This document shows positions 26,074-35,033 of a stretch of 64,000 bases of DNA, in pieces. Position 1 is the first letter of the stretch, and each line of letters opens with the position of its first letter. A program made the position numbers and the translations under genes. This DNA comes from Brassicibacter mesophilus (GTDB lineage Bacteria > Bacillota > Clostridia > Tissierellales > Proteiniboraceae): positions 372,001-436,000 of the forward strand of contig NZ_JBNPXI010000002.1 of NCBI RefSeq assembly GCF_050433385.1, written 5' to 3'. The notes under the pieces are model-generated. The model made no database searches. It saw only the letters and a list, made by a program, of their open reading frames with translations, and was not told the origin of the DNA.

Positions 26074-26709
26074 TCAATCCTTTGACTTTATAATAATAAA
26101 CAAACCATCTTCTATATATACATCACCTTTATCTTTAACCAAGCTATTGCTAATACCATAGCTTGAACCTAATTTAAAGTGCTCTTCATAGGTCTCATAT
26201 TCAAACCCTTTTAATGTCACTTTATTTTCATTCACTGTAAGAGGTATTAAAGATACATATGGATATATCCCTTTTTCAATTTGTCCACTTTTATCTATTA
26301 TAGATATTTCATTATGGGAATCAATTATTTTTGCTTTTATATTATTTTTTAATAATTTATAAAGAAGCATTATATTAGCTAAAGTATGATCTAATCTTGT
26401 TCCTGTAACTCCTAGTAAGATGATCTCAGTCGATCCATGCTCTATGGCATAATCAACCGCTAATTCAGTGTCAGTTTTATCCTTTTTTACAGGATGTTTA
26501 TATAGTTTTATATTCATATTTTCATAAGTCTTTAATACATCTTTAGGAATCGAATCCATATCTCCTACAATAACATCTGGAATAATACCAGTATTTATTA
26601 TATGCTTTGCTCCTCCGTCAGCACATATTATCATATCAGAATTATTGGCTATTATATTATTAATATCAATACTTTCAAAGTTTCCATTAGAAATTATAAC
26701 AGATCTCAT
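26074..26709 (-). CDS. thiN: Thiamine pyrophosphokinase
   Basis: Transfers pyrophosphate from ATP to thiamine, giving TPP. 211 residues. Seen: ICADGGAKH, PDVIVGDMDSI, the KDKTDTELAVDYA motif and LGVTGTRLDHTLANI, all of the YloS/ThiN type. ATG with AGAGAGTG upstream. It follows thiT by 13 bases, so both are under the TPP riboswitch at 27403-27487: uptake plus activation of thiamine. In Bacillus thiN lies in the same place but without thiT. Confidence 0.95.
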   Translation of the reverse strand: MRSVIISNGNFESIDINNIIANNSDMIICADGGAKHIINTGIIPDVIVGDMDSIPKDVLKTYENMNIKLYKHPVKKDKTDTELAVDYAIEHGSTEIILLGVTGTRLDHTLANIMLLYKLLKNNIKAKIIDSHNEISIIDKSGQIEKGIYPYVSLIPLTVNENKVTLKGFEYETYEEHFKLGSSYGISNSLVKDKGDVYIEDGLFIIIKSKD

Positions 26710-26722
26710 ATAATCACTCTCT

Positions 26723-27274
26723 TTATGCTATTTCTTTTCTTAAGGTTTTCCATAATAATAATATTATTATTATGGAAACAATTAATTCTATACTTAAATA
26801 GCCACCATTGTATAAAATTGAATATATCCAAGGGTTTTGATCTCCAGCAAATTCTTTGAAAAATACAACTCCTGATAAAACATGTGCAATCATTCTTCCT
26901 AATACTGCAACAAAAACCCCAAGTACTACTGATACATATTCAAGTTTACCGCTACCTGCTTTTTTTATAACAAAGTATCTAAATAACCCAGCAACACCTA
27001 ATACACTAAAAGCTACTGGATAGTCTAAAAAAAACTGTACAGGGTGAACAATATAAGGATCTATTATTGCTTGAATAATCCCGTATACTAATCCAGCAAA
27101 TAAACCACGTAAAGTTCCCCAACGTAATGCAATTATAATTATTGGTATCATACTTCCAGCTGTAACCGAACCTCCGAAAGGTGCTTCATATACTTTGATC
27201 ATACTCAAAATTGAAGCAAGAGCTATCATTACTCCGCTCTCAGTCAAAAATCTCACATTATTCTTATTATTCAT
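26723..27274 (-). CDS. thiT: Energy-coupled thiamine transporter ThiT
   Basis: Substrate-binding membrane component (S component) of a group II ECF transporter for thiamine. 183 residues with about six hydrophobic segments. Family marks are APFGGSVTAGSMIPI, the RWGTLRGLFAGLVYGIIQ region and the C-terminal FAGDQNPWIYSILYNGGYL. ECF ATPase and T components are not in the window and would be shared. ATG at 27274; its ribosome site GGAGGGG (27281-27288) can be masked by an upstream segment. Directly downstream of a TPP riboswitch. Confidence 0.95.
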   Translation of the reverse strand: MNNKNNVRFLTESGVMIALASILSMIKVYEAPFGGSVTAGSMIPIIIIALRWGTLRGLFAGLVYGIIQAIIDPYIVHPVQFFLDYPVAFSVLGVAGLFRYFVIKKAGSGKLEYVSVVLGVFVAVLGRMIAHVLSGVVFFKEFAGDQNPWIYSILYNGGYLSIELIVSIIIILLLWKTLRKEIA

Positions 27275-27311
27275 ATAAATACCCCTCCACGTGTTTTTTT
27301 GAATATCCCCT

Positions 27312-27319
27312 AGAGAGGT
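27312..27319 (-). promoter_or_regulatory. Possible anti-ribosome-site segment in thiT leader
   Basis: In the transcript ACCUCUCU can pair over eight bases (two G-U) with the thiT ribosome site GGAGGGGU at 27281-27288. It may give translational control below the riboswitch. A competing local hairpin (CCUC/GGGG) overlaps it. Confidence 0.45.
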
Positions 27320-27356
27320 TCTACTAGCAATTTCAAAAGAAATATTTAGTAAAATT

Positions 27357-27384
27357 AAAACATTATCAAATAGGGTAATGTTTT
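27357..27384 (-). terminator. Hairpin below the TPP riboswitch
   Basis: AAAACATTA and TAATGTTTT pair over nine bases around a 10-base loop, followed by AATTTTACT on the minus strand. It could be the terminator of the expression platform, though the U-run is short and interrupted. Confidence 0.5.
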
Positions 27385-27402
27385 AGTAGTTTACATAAAT
27401 AA

Positions 27403-27487
27403 CCACTTCCCTACGCTAGTACTAACTAGATCAGGTTATAGGGTCGAAACAAATTAGTCTCCTCTCAGCCATGTAGCTCCCCTAGTG
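27403..27487 (-). promoter_or_regulatory. TPP (THI-box) riboswitch
   Basis: Read on the minus strand it has the hallmark elements in order: CACTAGGGGAGC, GCTGAGAGGAG, GACCCTATAACCTGATCTAG and TAGTACTAGCGTAGGGAAGTGG (the last 22 bases given as positions 27403-27424). The CUGAGA and ACCUGAUC motifs form the pyrimidine and pyrophosphate pockets of the TPP aptamer. It lies in the leader of thiT-thiN. Confidence 0.96.
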
Positions 27488-27514
27488 AAATACTCATATT
27501 TATCTTTCATATTA

Positions 27515-27542
27515 ATTATAACATCATTTTAGTCGTTGTAAA
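27515..27542 (-). promoter_or_regulatory. Sigma-A-type promoter of the thiT-thiN transcript
   Basis: Minus strand: -35 TTTACA (27537-27542), 16-base spacer, -10 TATAAT (27515-27520). Predicted start near 27508, about 20 bases before the riboswitch. Confidence 0.75.
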
Positions 27543-27543
27543 G

Positions 27544-28191
27544 TTATATGTTCTTAAATTTATTAGTTGCTTCAATTATATTATCAGCACCAAATATAGC
27601 TGATCCTGCAACAGCAATTGTTGCACCATATCCAATAACCTCTTTAATGTTGTCTAGCTTAATTCCACCATCTACTTCAATATCAATATTTAACCCTAGT
27701 CTATCAATTAACTTCCTTAGCTCAAGTATCTTGTCTCCCATTTGTTTAATAAATGACTGTCCTCCAAACCCTGGATTTACAGTCATGATTAATACCATGT
27801 CTATATCATTTAATATATATTTAATGGTATCCAAGGAGGTTGAAGGATTAAGTGCAACTCCTGCTTTTACACCACAAGCTTTTATCTGTTGAATCGTTCT
27901 GTGCAAATGAACAGATGCTTCTTGGTGTACTGTTATAATATCTGCACCAGCTTTGGCAAATTCTTCTATATATCGTTCTGGTTTTTCAATCATTAAGTGT
28001 ATATCAAAAGGTAATTTTGTTATATTTCTTAATTTTTTAATAACAGGTGGTCCAAATGTAATATTAGGTACAAAATGTCCATCCATAACATCAAGATGTA
28101 CTATGTCAGCTCCACCTTTTTCTATTTGCTCAATTTGTTCTGCTAACCTACTAAAATCAGCTGATAGTATTGAGGGCGCAATTTTTATCAT
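27544..28191 (-). CDS. rpe: Ribulose-phosphate 3-epimerase
   Basis: Interconverts ribulose-5-phosphate and xylulose-5-phosphate. 215 residues. Starts MIKIAPSILSADFSRL and carries HLDVMDGHFVPNITFGP with metal ligands, VNPGFGGQSFI and EVDGGIK. ATG at 28191 has AGGAGG upstream and is one base from the rsgA stop, so it is tightly coupled to rsgA and prkC as in Bacillus. Confidence 0.97.
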   Translation of the reverse strand: MIKIAPSILSADFSRLAEQIEQIEKGGADIVHLDVMDGHFVPNITFGPPVIKKLRNITKLPFDIHLMIEKPERYIEEFAKAGADIITVHQEASVHLHRTIQQIKACGVKAGVALNPSTSLDTIKYILNDIDMVLIMTVNPGFGGQSFIKQMGDKILELRKLIDRLGLNIDIEVDGGIKLDNIKEVIGYGATIAVAGSAIFGADNIIEATNKFKNI

Positions 28192-28192
28192 A

Positions 28193-29068
28193 TTAATACC
28201 TCCTGTTATCTCTTATTTCATGTAAAAAGTTTAAATAATTATTGTATCTAGACTCACTAATGTCTCCATTTGAAACAGCAGATTTTACTGCACAATTTGG
28301 TTCCTTATAGTGCTTGCACCCAGTAAATTTACATAGGTGTTTAAGTTCATTAATCTCATCGAAATAACCTTCAAGATCTTCTTCATTTAAAAAATCCAAA
28401 TCTAGTGAACTAAACCCTGGAGTGTCAACTACCCATCCTCCGATTTCTAATTCAATTAATTCAACATGTCTTGTAGTATGTTTACCTCTATTAGTTTTAT
28501 GACTTATTTCACCAGTTTGCAGTTTTAAATCAGCTTGAATGTTATTGAGTAAAGTAGATTTACCTACTCCTGAAGGACCAGCAAAGACAGTTATTTTATC
28601 TTTTAGCAACTCCCTTAATTCTGGTATCCCCGTTTTATTTTTGCAGCTAGTTACTATAATATCGATCCCTGCTTTTTTATAAATATTAGCAAAATTTTCT
28701 AGCTCATCTTCTGATGAAAGATCACTTTTGTTTATACAGACTGTTACATCAAGTTTTTGATAAGATGCTAGAAGCAAAAATCTATCTAATAACCAAAGGT
28801 TAGGTTCTGGTGCTTTAGAAGCAAATACTATTATTGCCTGATTTACATTTGCAACGGGTGGCCTTATCAACTCAGTAGACCTATCATAAATCTTTTCTAT
28901 ATATCCAGTATCATCTTCGCTACTTATTCTAATTTGAACTTTGTCGCCTACTAAAGGAGTAGTCTTATCTTTACGAAATATTCCTCTAGCTCTACATTCA
29001 TAGATTGTATTGCCATCATTTACATAGTAAAATCCGCCAATTCCCTTTATGATTATTCCTTCTAGCAT
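28193..29068 (-). CDS. rsgA: Small-subunit ribosome biogenesis GTPase RsgA
   Basis: Circularly permuted GTPase that assists late 30S assembly. 291 residues. Order: OB-fold (1-65), then G4 NKSD before G1 GPSGVGKSTLLN and G3 DTPG, the permuted order typical of the family. The C-terminal zinc finger has C-X5-C-X-H-X5-C spacing (CKFTGCKHYKEPNC). ATG with AGGAGG upstream. Lies between prkC and rpe, as in Bacillus (cpgA). Confidence 0.96.
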   Translation of the reverse strand: MLEGIIIKGIGGFYYVNDGNTIYECRARGIFRKDKTTPLVGDKVQIRISSEDDTGYIEKIYDRSTELIRPPVANVNQAIIVFASKAPEPNLWLLDRFLLLASYQKLDVTVCINKSDLSSEDELENFANIYKKAGIDIIVTSCKNKTGIPELRELLKDKITVFAGPSGVGKSTLLNNIQADLKLQTGEISHKTNRGKHTTRHVELIELEIGGWVVDTPGFSSLDLDFLNEEDLEGYFDEINELKHLCKFTGCKHYKEPNCAVKSAVSNGDISESRYNNYLNFLHEIRDNRRY

Positions 29069-29083
29069 TAATATTTAAGCCTC

Positions 29084-31027
29084 CTAAAAAGTATATTCAT
29101 TTCCCATATGGAACACACCATCAAAGTAAATTTCTAGCTTAACTTTACCCTGACCACTTATTGGTACTCTAATAGTATCCTCACTTGTCTTATGCTTATT
29201 GTTATATATCAAATCCTTCACGTCATCTTGGATTTTATACACTTTTACCTCAACTTCTTCTTTATCTTTAGGTAATTTAATATATAACGCCTGCGTATTT
29301 TCTTGCCCTTCATTACTTTCTGTATCTTCTGTTTCTTCTGCACCCAAACTCACTAATAAATCTATAGGTGTATTTTCTTCTACTTCTGTTCCAGCAGTAT
29401 AACTTTGCCATATTACAACATCTTTTTCTATATTCTCATTTTCTTCAGATTTTATTTCGCCGATTGATAATCCACTAGATGCTATTTCTTTCTTTGCGTC
29501 TTCAATATTCTTACCTACAAGTTTAGGCATCACTTTATATTCTATTTTGGGACCCTGACTCACAATAATATTTATTTTTGTTCCTTCTGCTACTTCAGTA
29601 TCCGCTTTAGGATCTTGACTTATTACATAGTCTTTTGGTATATCACTAAAATCAAAACTTACATTACTTTCAAGACCAGCATCTTCAAGAAGGATTTCAG
29701 CTTGATCAATATGCTCATTAACTAACTTTGGTACCAATGCAGGTTTTTCACCTTTACTCACTACTACTTCTATAGGAAAATCCTTTTTAACAGTCTTACC
29801 TGCATCTACGCTTTGATCTACAATATGTCCAGCATTGAACTCAGAGCTGTATACTTCTCCCTTTATTTCAAATCTTAACCCTTTTTCTACTATTGTTTCT
29901 CTTGCTTTATCTTTCTGTAGTCCAATAACGCTAGGTACAATAACCTCTCCTGATTTCAAAAGATTTTTTATCCACAAAAATCCTCCTGCCAAACTTAAAG
30001 TCAATATAAAAGCTAGCAGTATGGCTGATATTGTTGTTACTTTATTCGATCTTTTACCTGTTTCCTCAATATCATTATTCTTTTTCTTTCTTTTTTTGTT
30101 ATTTGAAATCTCATCAATATTATTTATCATGTCATCGTCAACCTTAGGTATAATCCTCGTTGGAGAATCATTGTAGTTGGTTTGATTAATAACAAAATCA
30201 CTATCAAGATCAGAGTTTTTAGCTTTTCTTAGATCATCCAAAAGCAATTCAGTATTTCCATATCTTAAAGTTTGGTCTTTCTTTACGCACTTCATTATTA
30301 TGTTTTCTACACTCTTTGGTACGGAGCTATCAATAGCCGTTGGTAATTCAATATCCTCCTGTATATGCTTTAAAGCAACAGTAATGGGGCTATCTCCTTC
30401 GAATGGCAATCTGCCAGTAACCATCTCATACATAACAACGCCAAGAGAATATATATCAGATTTTTCATCAGTATATCCACCTCTAGCCTGTTCAGGTGAA
30501 AAATAGTGAACTGAACCGATTACATTACTGGTGTTTGTGACTGTAGATGTAGTAGCAGCTCTAGCAATGCCAAAATCGGTAACCTTAACTCTTCCGTCTT
30601 CGGTAACTAGTATGTTGTGAGGTTTTATATCTCTATGCACAATATGGTTTTCATGTGCATGGCGTAAAGCATCAGCAATTTTTATCGCTATATCTAAAGC
30701 TTCATCAATATCTAATTTACCTTTTTCTCTAATCAGCTGTTTAAGTGTTTTCCCTTTTATATATTCCATAACTATATAATAAATGTTATCTTCAACCCCA
30801 ACATCATATATGTTAACAATATTAGGATGCGATAAACTCGCAGCGGCTTGAGATTCTCTTCTGAACTTGTTTATAAATTCTTCATCGTTAATAAACTCAG
30901 ACCTTAGTATTTTAATAGCCACGTATCTATTTAACAATCTACATTTAGCCTTATATACTAATGCCATTCCTCCTCCGCCTATTTTCTCAACAATCTCGTA
31001 TCTATTTCCTAAGATTTTTCCAATCAT
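29084..31027 (-). CDS. prkC: PASTA-domain serine/threonine protein kinase PrkC
   Basis: Membrane kinase that senses muropeptides or lipid II and controls growth, division and spore germination. 647 residues. Kinase domain 1-270: glycine loop IGGGGMALVY, K39 (VAIK), HRD at 131-133, DFG at 151-153. A basic juxtamembrane stretch precedes one transmembrane helix (about 330-352). Three extracellular PASTA repeats follow (about 355-560), each ending in a VVVSKG/VSQGP/VSLGA strand, then an acidic linker and a beta-rich C-terminus. ATG with GAGGTG upstream. Paired with its phosphatase gene 16 bases upstream. Confidence 0.97.
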   Translation of the reverse strand: MIGKILGNRYEIVEKIGGGGMALVYKAKCRLLNRYVAIKILRSEFINDEEFINKFRRESQAAASLSHPNIVNIYDVGVEDNIYYIVMEYIKGKTLKQLIREKGKLDIDEALDIAIKIADALRHAHENHIVHRDIKPHNILVTEDGRVKVTDFGIARAATTSTVTNTSNVIGSVHYFSPEQARGGYTDEKSDIYSLGVVMYEMVTGRLPFEGDSPITVALKHIQEDIELPTAIDSSVPKSVENIIMKCVKKDQTLRYGNTELLLDDLRKAKNSDLDSDFVINQTNYNDSPTRIIPKVDDDMINNIDEISNNKKRKKKNNDIEETGKRSNKVTTISAILLAFILTLSLAGGFLWIKNLLKSGEVIVPSVIGLQKDKARETIVEKGLRFEIKGEVYSSEFNAGHIVDQSVDAGKTVKKDFPIEVVVSKGEKPALVPKLVNEHIDQAEILLEDAGLESNVSFDFSDIPKDYVISQDPKADTEVAEGTKINIIVSQGPKIEYKVMPKLVGKNIEDAKKEIASSGLSIGEIKSEENENIEKDVVIWQSYTAGTEVEENTPIDLLVSLGAEETEDTESNEGQENTQALYIKLPKDKEEVEVKVYKIQDDVKDLIYNNKHKTSEDTIRVPISGQGKVKLEIYFDGVFHMGNEYTF

Positions 31028-31043
31028 TCTCTCACCTCTCTTT

Positions 31044-31778
31044 CTAACTTGCCTTAATTATTACTACTGTTGAATTATCGAATCCACCTAGAGCATTTGC
31101 TGTATCGATGAGCGTATTACAGCCATCTTCTAAGCTTTCACAATTCAAAAGTATTTCTCTAATTCTATTTTCACTCACCATATTTGTGAGCCCATCAGTA
31201 CACAATATAATAGTATCTTTATCCTCTAACTCTCTGCTCACAATATCAATATTTACATTACTATCGGTACCTAGCGCTCTGGTTATAATGTTTTTTTGTG
31301 GATGATTTCGTGCCTCTTCTTGACTAATACTACCATTTCTAACTAGTTCTGCAACTAAAGAATGATCTTGAGTTAATTGCAGAAGCTCTTCATTTCTTAA
31401 TAGATAAGCTCGACTATCTCCAATATGTCCAATAAATATTTCTCTCTCATAAATAAATCCCATTGTTATAGTCGTCCCCATACCTTGATAACACTCTTGT
31501 TTTTTAGATTCATTAAAAACTCTTTTGTTAGCTTCTTTTAAGGCTTCATTAATAAATCTAGGAAGCTCAAGTGTTTTTAGGATTATCTTTTCTTTATCTC
31601 GATTATAAGCCTCCTTAATAATTTGAATTGCTAGATTGCTAGCAATTTCACCAGCATTATGCCCCCCCATGCCATCGGCAACAACAAAAATAGGCAATTG
31701 GTCATTCTCACAATAAAAATATGAATCTTGATTTATTTCTCTTATTTTTCCTACGTCAGAACTGACACATATATTCAT
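31044..31778 (-). CDS. prpC: PP2C-type protein phosphatase PrpC/Stp
   Basis: Metal-dependent serine/threonine phosphatase that opposes PrkC. 244 residues. Family motifs with metal-binding aspartates: VGKIREINQDS, FVVADGMGGHNAGE, HIGDSRAYL, ILCTDGLTNMV and GGFDNSTVVII. Cytosolic. ATG with GAGGTG upstream. Lies between rlmN and prkC, as in Bacillus. Confidence 0.96.
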   Translation of the reverse strand: MNICVSSDVGKIREINQDSYFYCENDQLPIFVVADGMGGHNAGEIASNLAIQIIKEAYNRDKEKIILKTLELPRFINEALKEANKRVFNESKKQECYQGMGTTITMGFIYEREIFIGHIGDSRAYLLRNEELLQLTQDHSLVAELVRNGSISQEEARNHPQKNIITRALGTDSNVNIDIVSRELEDKDTIILCTDGLTNMVSENRIREILLNCESLEDGCNTLIDTANALGGFDNSTVVIIKAS

Positions 31779-31806
31779 GCTTACACCTCACTTTACAATT
31801 GCATTA

Positions 31807-32853
31807 CTACTCATTTGATATATTTTCAATATATTTTCTTCTAAGCTGCCCACAAGCAGCATTTACATCTCCACCCATTTCCCTTCTGATAGTTGTATTA
31901 ATTCCATTGTGCAAAAGAGTCTCTTTAAAGATTCTAATGTTTTTCTCTATTGACTTAGTTTTATTAAATTCATTAATAGGATTTAAAGGTATAAGATTTA
32001 TATGACAAAGCATCCCCTTGAGAAGCTTTATTAGCTCCTGTGCATCAATAGTCCTATCATTAACATCTTTTATCAAAGTATATTCAAATGTAACTCGCCT
32101 ACTTGTTTTATCTATATAATATCTACATGCATCAATAATTTCAGAAATACTATATTTATTAGCTATAGGCATAATTTTTCTTCTTTCATCATCAAATGGG
32201 GAATGAAGAGAAATTGATAGATTTAAAGGTATACCAGCGTCTGCTAAATCATATATTTTAGGTACAATTCCACAGGTTGAAATAGTGATATTTCTATAGC
32301 TTAGATTCTGTCCATTATTATCATGTATTATATGAAAAAATTTCATGACATTACTAAAGTTATCTAGTGGCTCTCCACTTCCCATTAATACTATATTACT
32401 TATTTTCATATCTATGTCTTTTTGAATACTATAAAATTGATCCAGAATCTCTCCTGCAGAAAGATTTCTAACTAATCCACTCTTTGTTGACGCACAGAAG
32501 GAACATCCCATTCTACATCCTACTTGAGTGGAAAGACATACAGAGACACCGTGTTTGTACTTCATCATTACGCTCTCGATAACATTTCCATCTTCAGGCA
32601 TAAACAAATATTTTTTTGTGTCATCTATTTTAGAATCATATCTTTCAAGTATTTTCAAATTTGTTATAGTATAAATACCATTCAGCTTGTCCTTTAATGA
32701 TTTTGAAAGTACTGTGATGTCATGTATTGATTTAATAAGATTTTTGTGTATCCATTTAAAGGTTTGTTCACCTCTAAATGGTTTCTCTCCTAATTCCAAG
32801 AAGAGCTCTTTTAATTCATGTAGTTCTAATGACTTTAAATCAGTTTTGTTCAA
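31807..32853 (-). CDS. rlmN: Dual-specificity rRNA/tRNA methyltransferase RlmN
   Basis: Radical SAM enzyme that makes 2-methyladenosine in 23S rRNA (A2503) and some tRNAs. 348 residues. Iron-sulfur cysteines C113, C117 and C120 (CRMGCSFC), the SAM motif GSGEPLDN and the methyl-accepting cysteine C334 in NAACGQLR. No feature of the Cfr resistance variant was recognised. TTG start with AGGAGGG upstream. Follows rsmB after 71 bases in which I saw nothing. Confidence 0.94.
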   Translation of the reverse strand: MNKTDLKSLELHELKELFLELGEKPFRGEQTFKWIHKNLIKSIHDITVLSKSLKDKLNGIYTITNLKILERYDSKIDDTKKYLFMPEDGNVIESVMMKYKHGVSVCLSTQVGCRMGCSFCASTKSGLVRNLSAGEILDQFYSIQKDIDMKISNIVLMGSGEPLDNFSNVMKFFHIIHDNNGQNLSYRNITISTCGIVPKIYDLADAGIPLNLSISLHSPFDDERRKIMPIANKYSISEIIDACRYYIDKTSRRVTFEYTLIKDVNDRTIDAQELIKLLKGMLCHINLIPLNPINEFNKTKSIEKNIRIFKETLLHNGINTTIRREMGGDVNAACGQLRRKYIENISNE

Positions 32854-32924
32854 AAAATCCCTCCTAGGAAATTCTCTTAAACATTATATATTATATCATA
32901 ATAGTTATTTAATAAACTATCTAG

Positions 32925-34265
32925 TTATATTTTAATCATCTTGGCAATAAAAAATCCATCCGTCCCATGTGTATTAGGAAACAGTTCGATATATCCTACA
33001 TTATCAACTATCTCATCTAAATCATTAACTAATCCTTTGAAGTTAATAAGTTTGAACTCAGGATTGTTATTAATAAATTTTCGAACAAGATTAATATTCT
33101 CGTCCCTGTTTATTGTGCATGTACTATAAACAAGAATACCTTCCTTTCTAACATATTTACTGCTATTTTCAAGTATTTTATATTGAAGTTCAGTAATTTC
33201 ATTAAGGTTATCTAGATCTTTATTCCACCTTATATCAGGTTTTCTTCTGAGTAGTCCTAATCCTGAACAAGGTGCATCTACTAAGCAATAATCTGCCTTT
33301 TCAATCAATTTGTTATCAACTCTTAAAGCATTATATAACTGTGTTTCAATAATATTAATGTCAAGCCTTTCGCAATTTTCTTTAATCAAATTGAGCTTAT
33401 GATCATACACATCTCTTGCAATAATCTTTCCTTTGTTTTTCATCATCTGAGCTATATGTGTAGTTTTTCCTCCTGGTGCACTACACACATCTATCACAAA
33501 GCTTCCTTCTTTTGGATCCATTATCTGAGCAACTAGCATAGAGCTTTCGTCCTGTATTTGAAAATATCCATTTTTAAACTCTTCAGTATCAGTAATTCTT
33601 GCAGGATTATCTATAACCAAACCATCATTAGCAAATACTGTTCTATGAACAATAAAGCCTTTTTCCCTTAGTGACTTCATTAATTCTTCTATAGAATTTT
33701 TCAAAGTATTGACTCTTATATTGAGACTTGGCTTTTTATTATTTGCGATACAAAGAGCTTCTGTAAAATCGAAACCATATTCATTTACCCACTCATCTAT
33801 CATCCATTTAGGATGAGAGTATTTTATGGAAAGGTATTCATTTGGATTATTCTCTTTGTCAGGTAATTCAATTGTATCTTTATTTCTTGTAACATTTCTA
33901 AGCAGTCCATTTACATATCCTAAAGAACCTTTATGCCCGTACTTTTTTGCTAGTTTCACAGACTCATTTACCGCTGCACTATCTGGGATTCTGTCCATAA
34001 ACATAATTTGATAAATCCCTAATCTAATTATATCTCTGATGTATGGTGATATTTTCTTGAATTTAATCTTAGAAAACTTTAAAATAATCCAGTCAATAAA
34101 TAATTTATTCTCCAATACTCCATAAACCAATTCTCTTATTAGTGAATCATCGAGGCTACTTATTTCATAGCCAATATTTCTATTTAAAGATATGTTAGAA
34201 TAGGCACCATGCTCATTTATCTCGTTTAATACCTTTAATGCAATTTCTCTAGAGTTTTTTTGCAT
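32925..34265 (-). CDS. rsmB: 16S rRNA (cytosine967-C5)-methyltransferase RsmB
   Basis: 446 residues. The N-terminal NusB-like RNA-binding domain (1-140, REIALKVLNEINEHGAYSN) is followed by a SAM methyltransferase with VIDVCSAPGGKTTHIA, the DAPCSGLGLL motif and the second cysteine motif YSTCTINRDEN. Both catalytic cysteines are present. ATG with GGAGG upstream. Separated from the upstream protease gene by a terminator, so it probably begins a new transcript leading to rlmN, prpC and prkC. Confidence 0.96.
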   Translation of the reverse strand: MQKNSREIALKVLNEINEHGAYSNISLNRNIGYEISSLDDSLIRELVYGVLENKLFIDWIILKFSKIKFKKISPYIRDIIRLGIYQIMFMDRIPDSAAVNESVKLAKKYGHKGSLGYVNGLLRNVTRNKDTIELPDKENNPNEYLSIKYSHPKWMIDEWVNEYGFDFTEALCIANNKKPSLNIRVNTLKNSIEELMKSLREKGFIVHRTVFANDGLVIDNPARITDTEEFKNGYFQIQDESSMLVAQIMDPKEGSFVIDVCSAPGGKTTHIAQMMKNKGKIIARDVYDHKLNLIKENCERLDINIIETQLYNALRVDNKLIEKADYCLVDAPCSGLGLLRRKPDIRWNKDLDNLNEITELQYKILENSSKYVRKEGILVYSTCTINRDENINLVRKFINNNPEFKLINFKGLVNDLDEIVDNVGYIELFPNTHGTDGFFIAKMIKI

Positions 34266-34308
34266 CTTATAACCTCCAAAATAATGTCGTTATACATCTT
34301 TATTATAC

Positions 34309-34335
34309 AAAAAAAACAAAGGGGTATACACCCCT
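34309..34335 (-). terminator. Terminator after the YugP-type protease gene
   Basis: AGGGGT and ACCCCT pair around GTAT, directly after the stop codon, followed on the minus strand by TTGTTTTTTTT. It ends the priA-to-protease transcript. Confidence 0.85.
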
Positions 34336-35031
34336 CTAATCTCTTCTATTCGATATAGCTAATAGTCTAATTAACTGTGCTATTGCAACTAAAGTTGCAG
34401 CTACGTATGTCAAAGCTGCTGCACTTAAAACTTTTTTAGTTGGACCTACTTCATCAGAACTTATTATACCATTTTGAAGCTGCGATAATGCTCTGCTGCT
34501 TGCGTTGTATTCAACAGGTAAAGTAATGATTTGGAAAATTACAATAGCTAAATACAACAGTATTCCTACTTGTAATAAAAAAGGGCTAATAATAAAACCT
34601 AATATTACTAATATCCATACAAATCTTGAGCCAAAGCTTGCAATAGGCGCTATACTATTTCTCAACACTAATGGAAAGTAGCCATTTGCATGTTGTATAG
34701 CATGACCTACCTCATGAGCTGCTACTCCTACTGCAGCTAAAGATGTCCCATTATATACTTCATTTGATAATCTTAACACTTTTTTCCTTGGATCGTAATG
34801 GTCTGAAAGCTTACCACCTACATGTTCTATTCTAATGTCATATAATCCATTTCTGTCTAATATCATTCTAGCAGTTTGAGACCCTGTATAACCTGTTCTA
34901 CTACCCACTCTCAAATATTTATTAAAAGTAGTCTGTATTTTAGTCTGCGCATACATTGCAAATAAGATTGCTGGAATAAGGATTAAAAATTCTGGTCCCA
35001 TGCTATATCCATAATATCCATAAGGGTACAT
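34336..35031 (-). CDS. Membrane zinc metallopeptidase (YugP family)
   Basis: 231 residues. An N-terminal tyrosine-rich start and transmembrane helix (about 10-25), the zinc motif HEVGH in GVAAHEVGHAIQHA, then three or four hydrophobic stretches including about 140-175 and 200-222. Belongs to the YugP-type family of membrane zinc proteases; substrate unknown. ATG with GAGGA upstream. It is the last gene of the transcript with def, fmt and DUF116, an order common in Clostridia. Confidence 0.9.
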   Translation of the reverse strand: MYPYGYYGYSMGPEFLILIPAILFAMYAQTKIQTTFNKYLRVGSRTGYTGSQTARMILDRNGLYDIRIEHVGGKLSDHYDPRKKVLRLSNEVYNGTSLAAVGVAAHEVGHAIQHANGYFPLVLRNSIAPIASFGSRFVWILVILGFIISPFLLQVGILLYLAIVIFQIITLPVEYNASSRALSQLQNGIISSDEVGPTKKVLSAAALTYVAATLVAIAQLIRLLAISNRRD

Positions 35032-35033
35032 AT

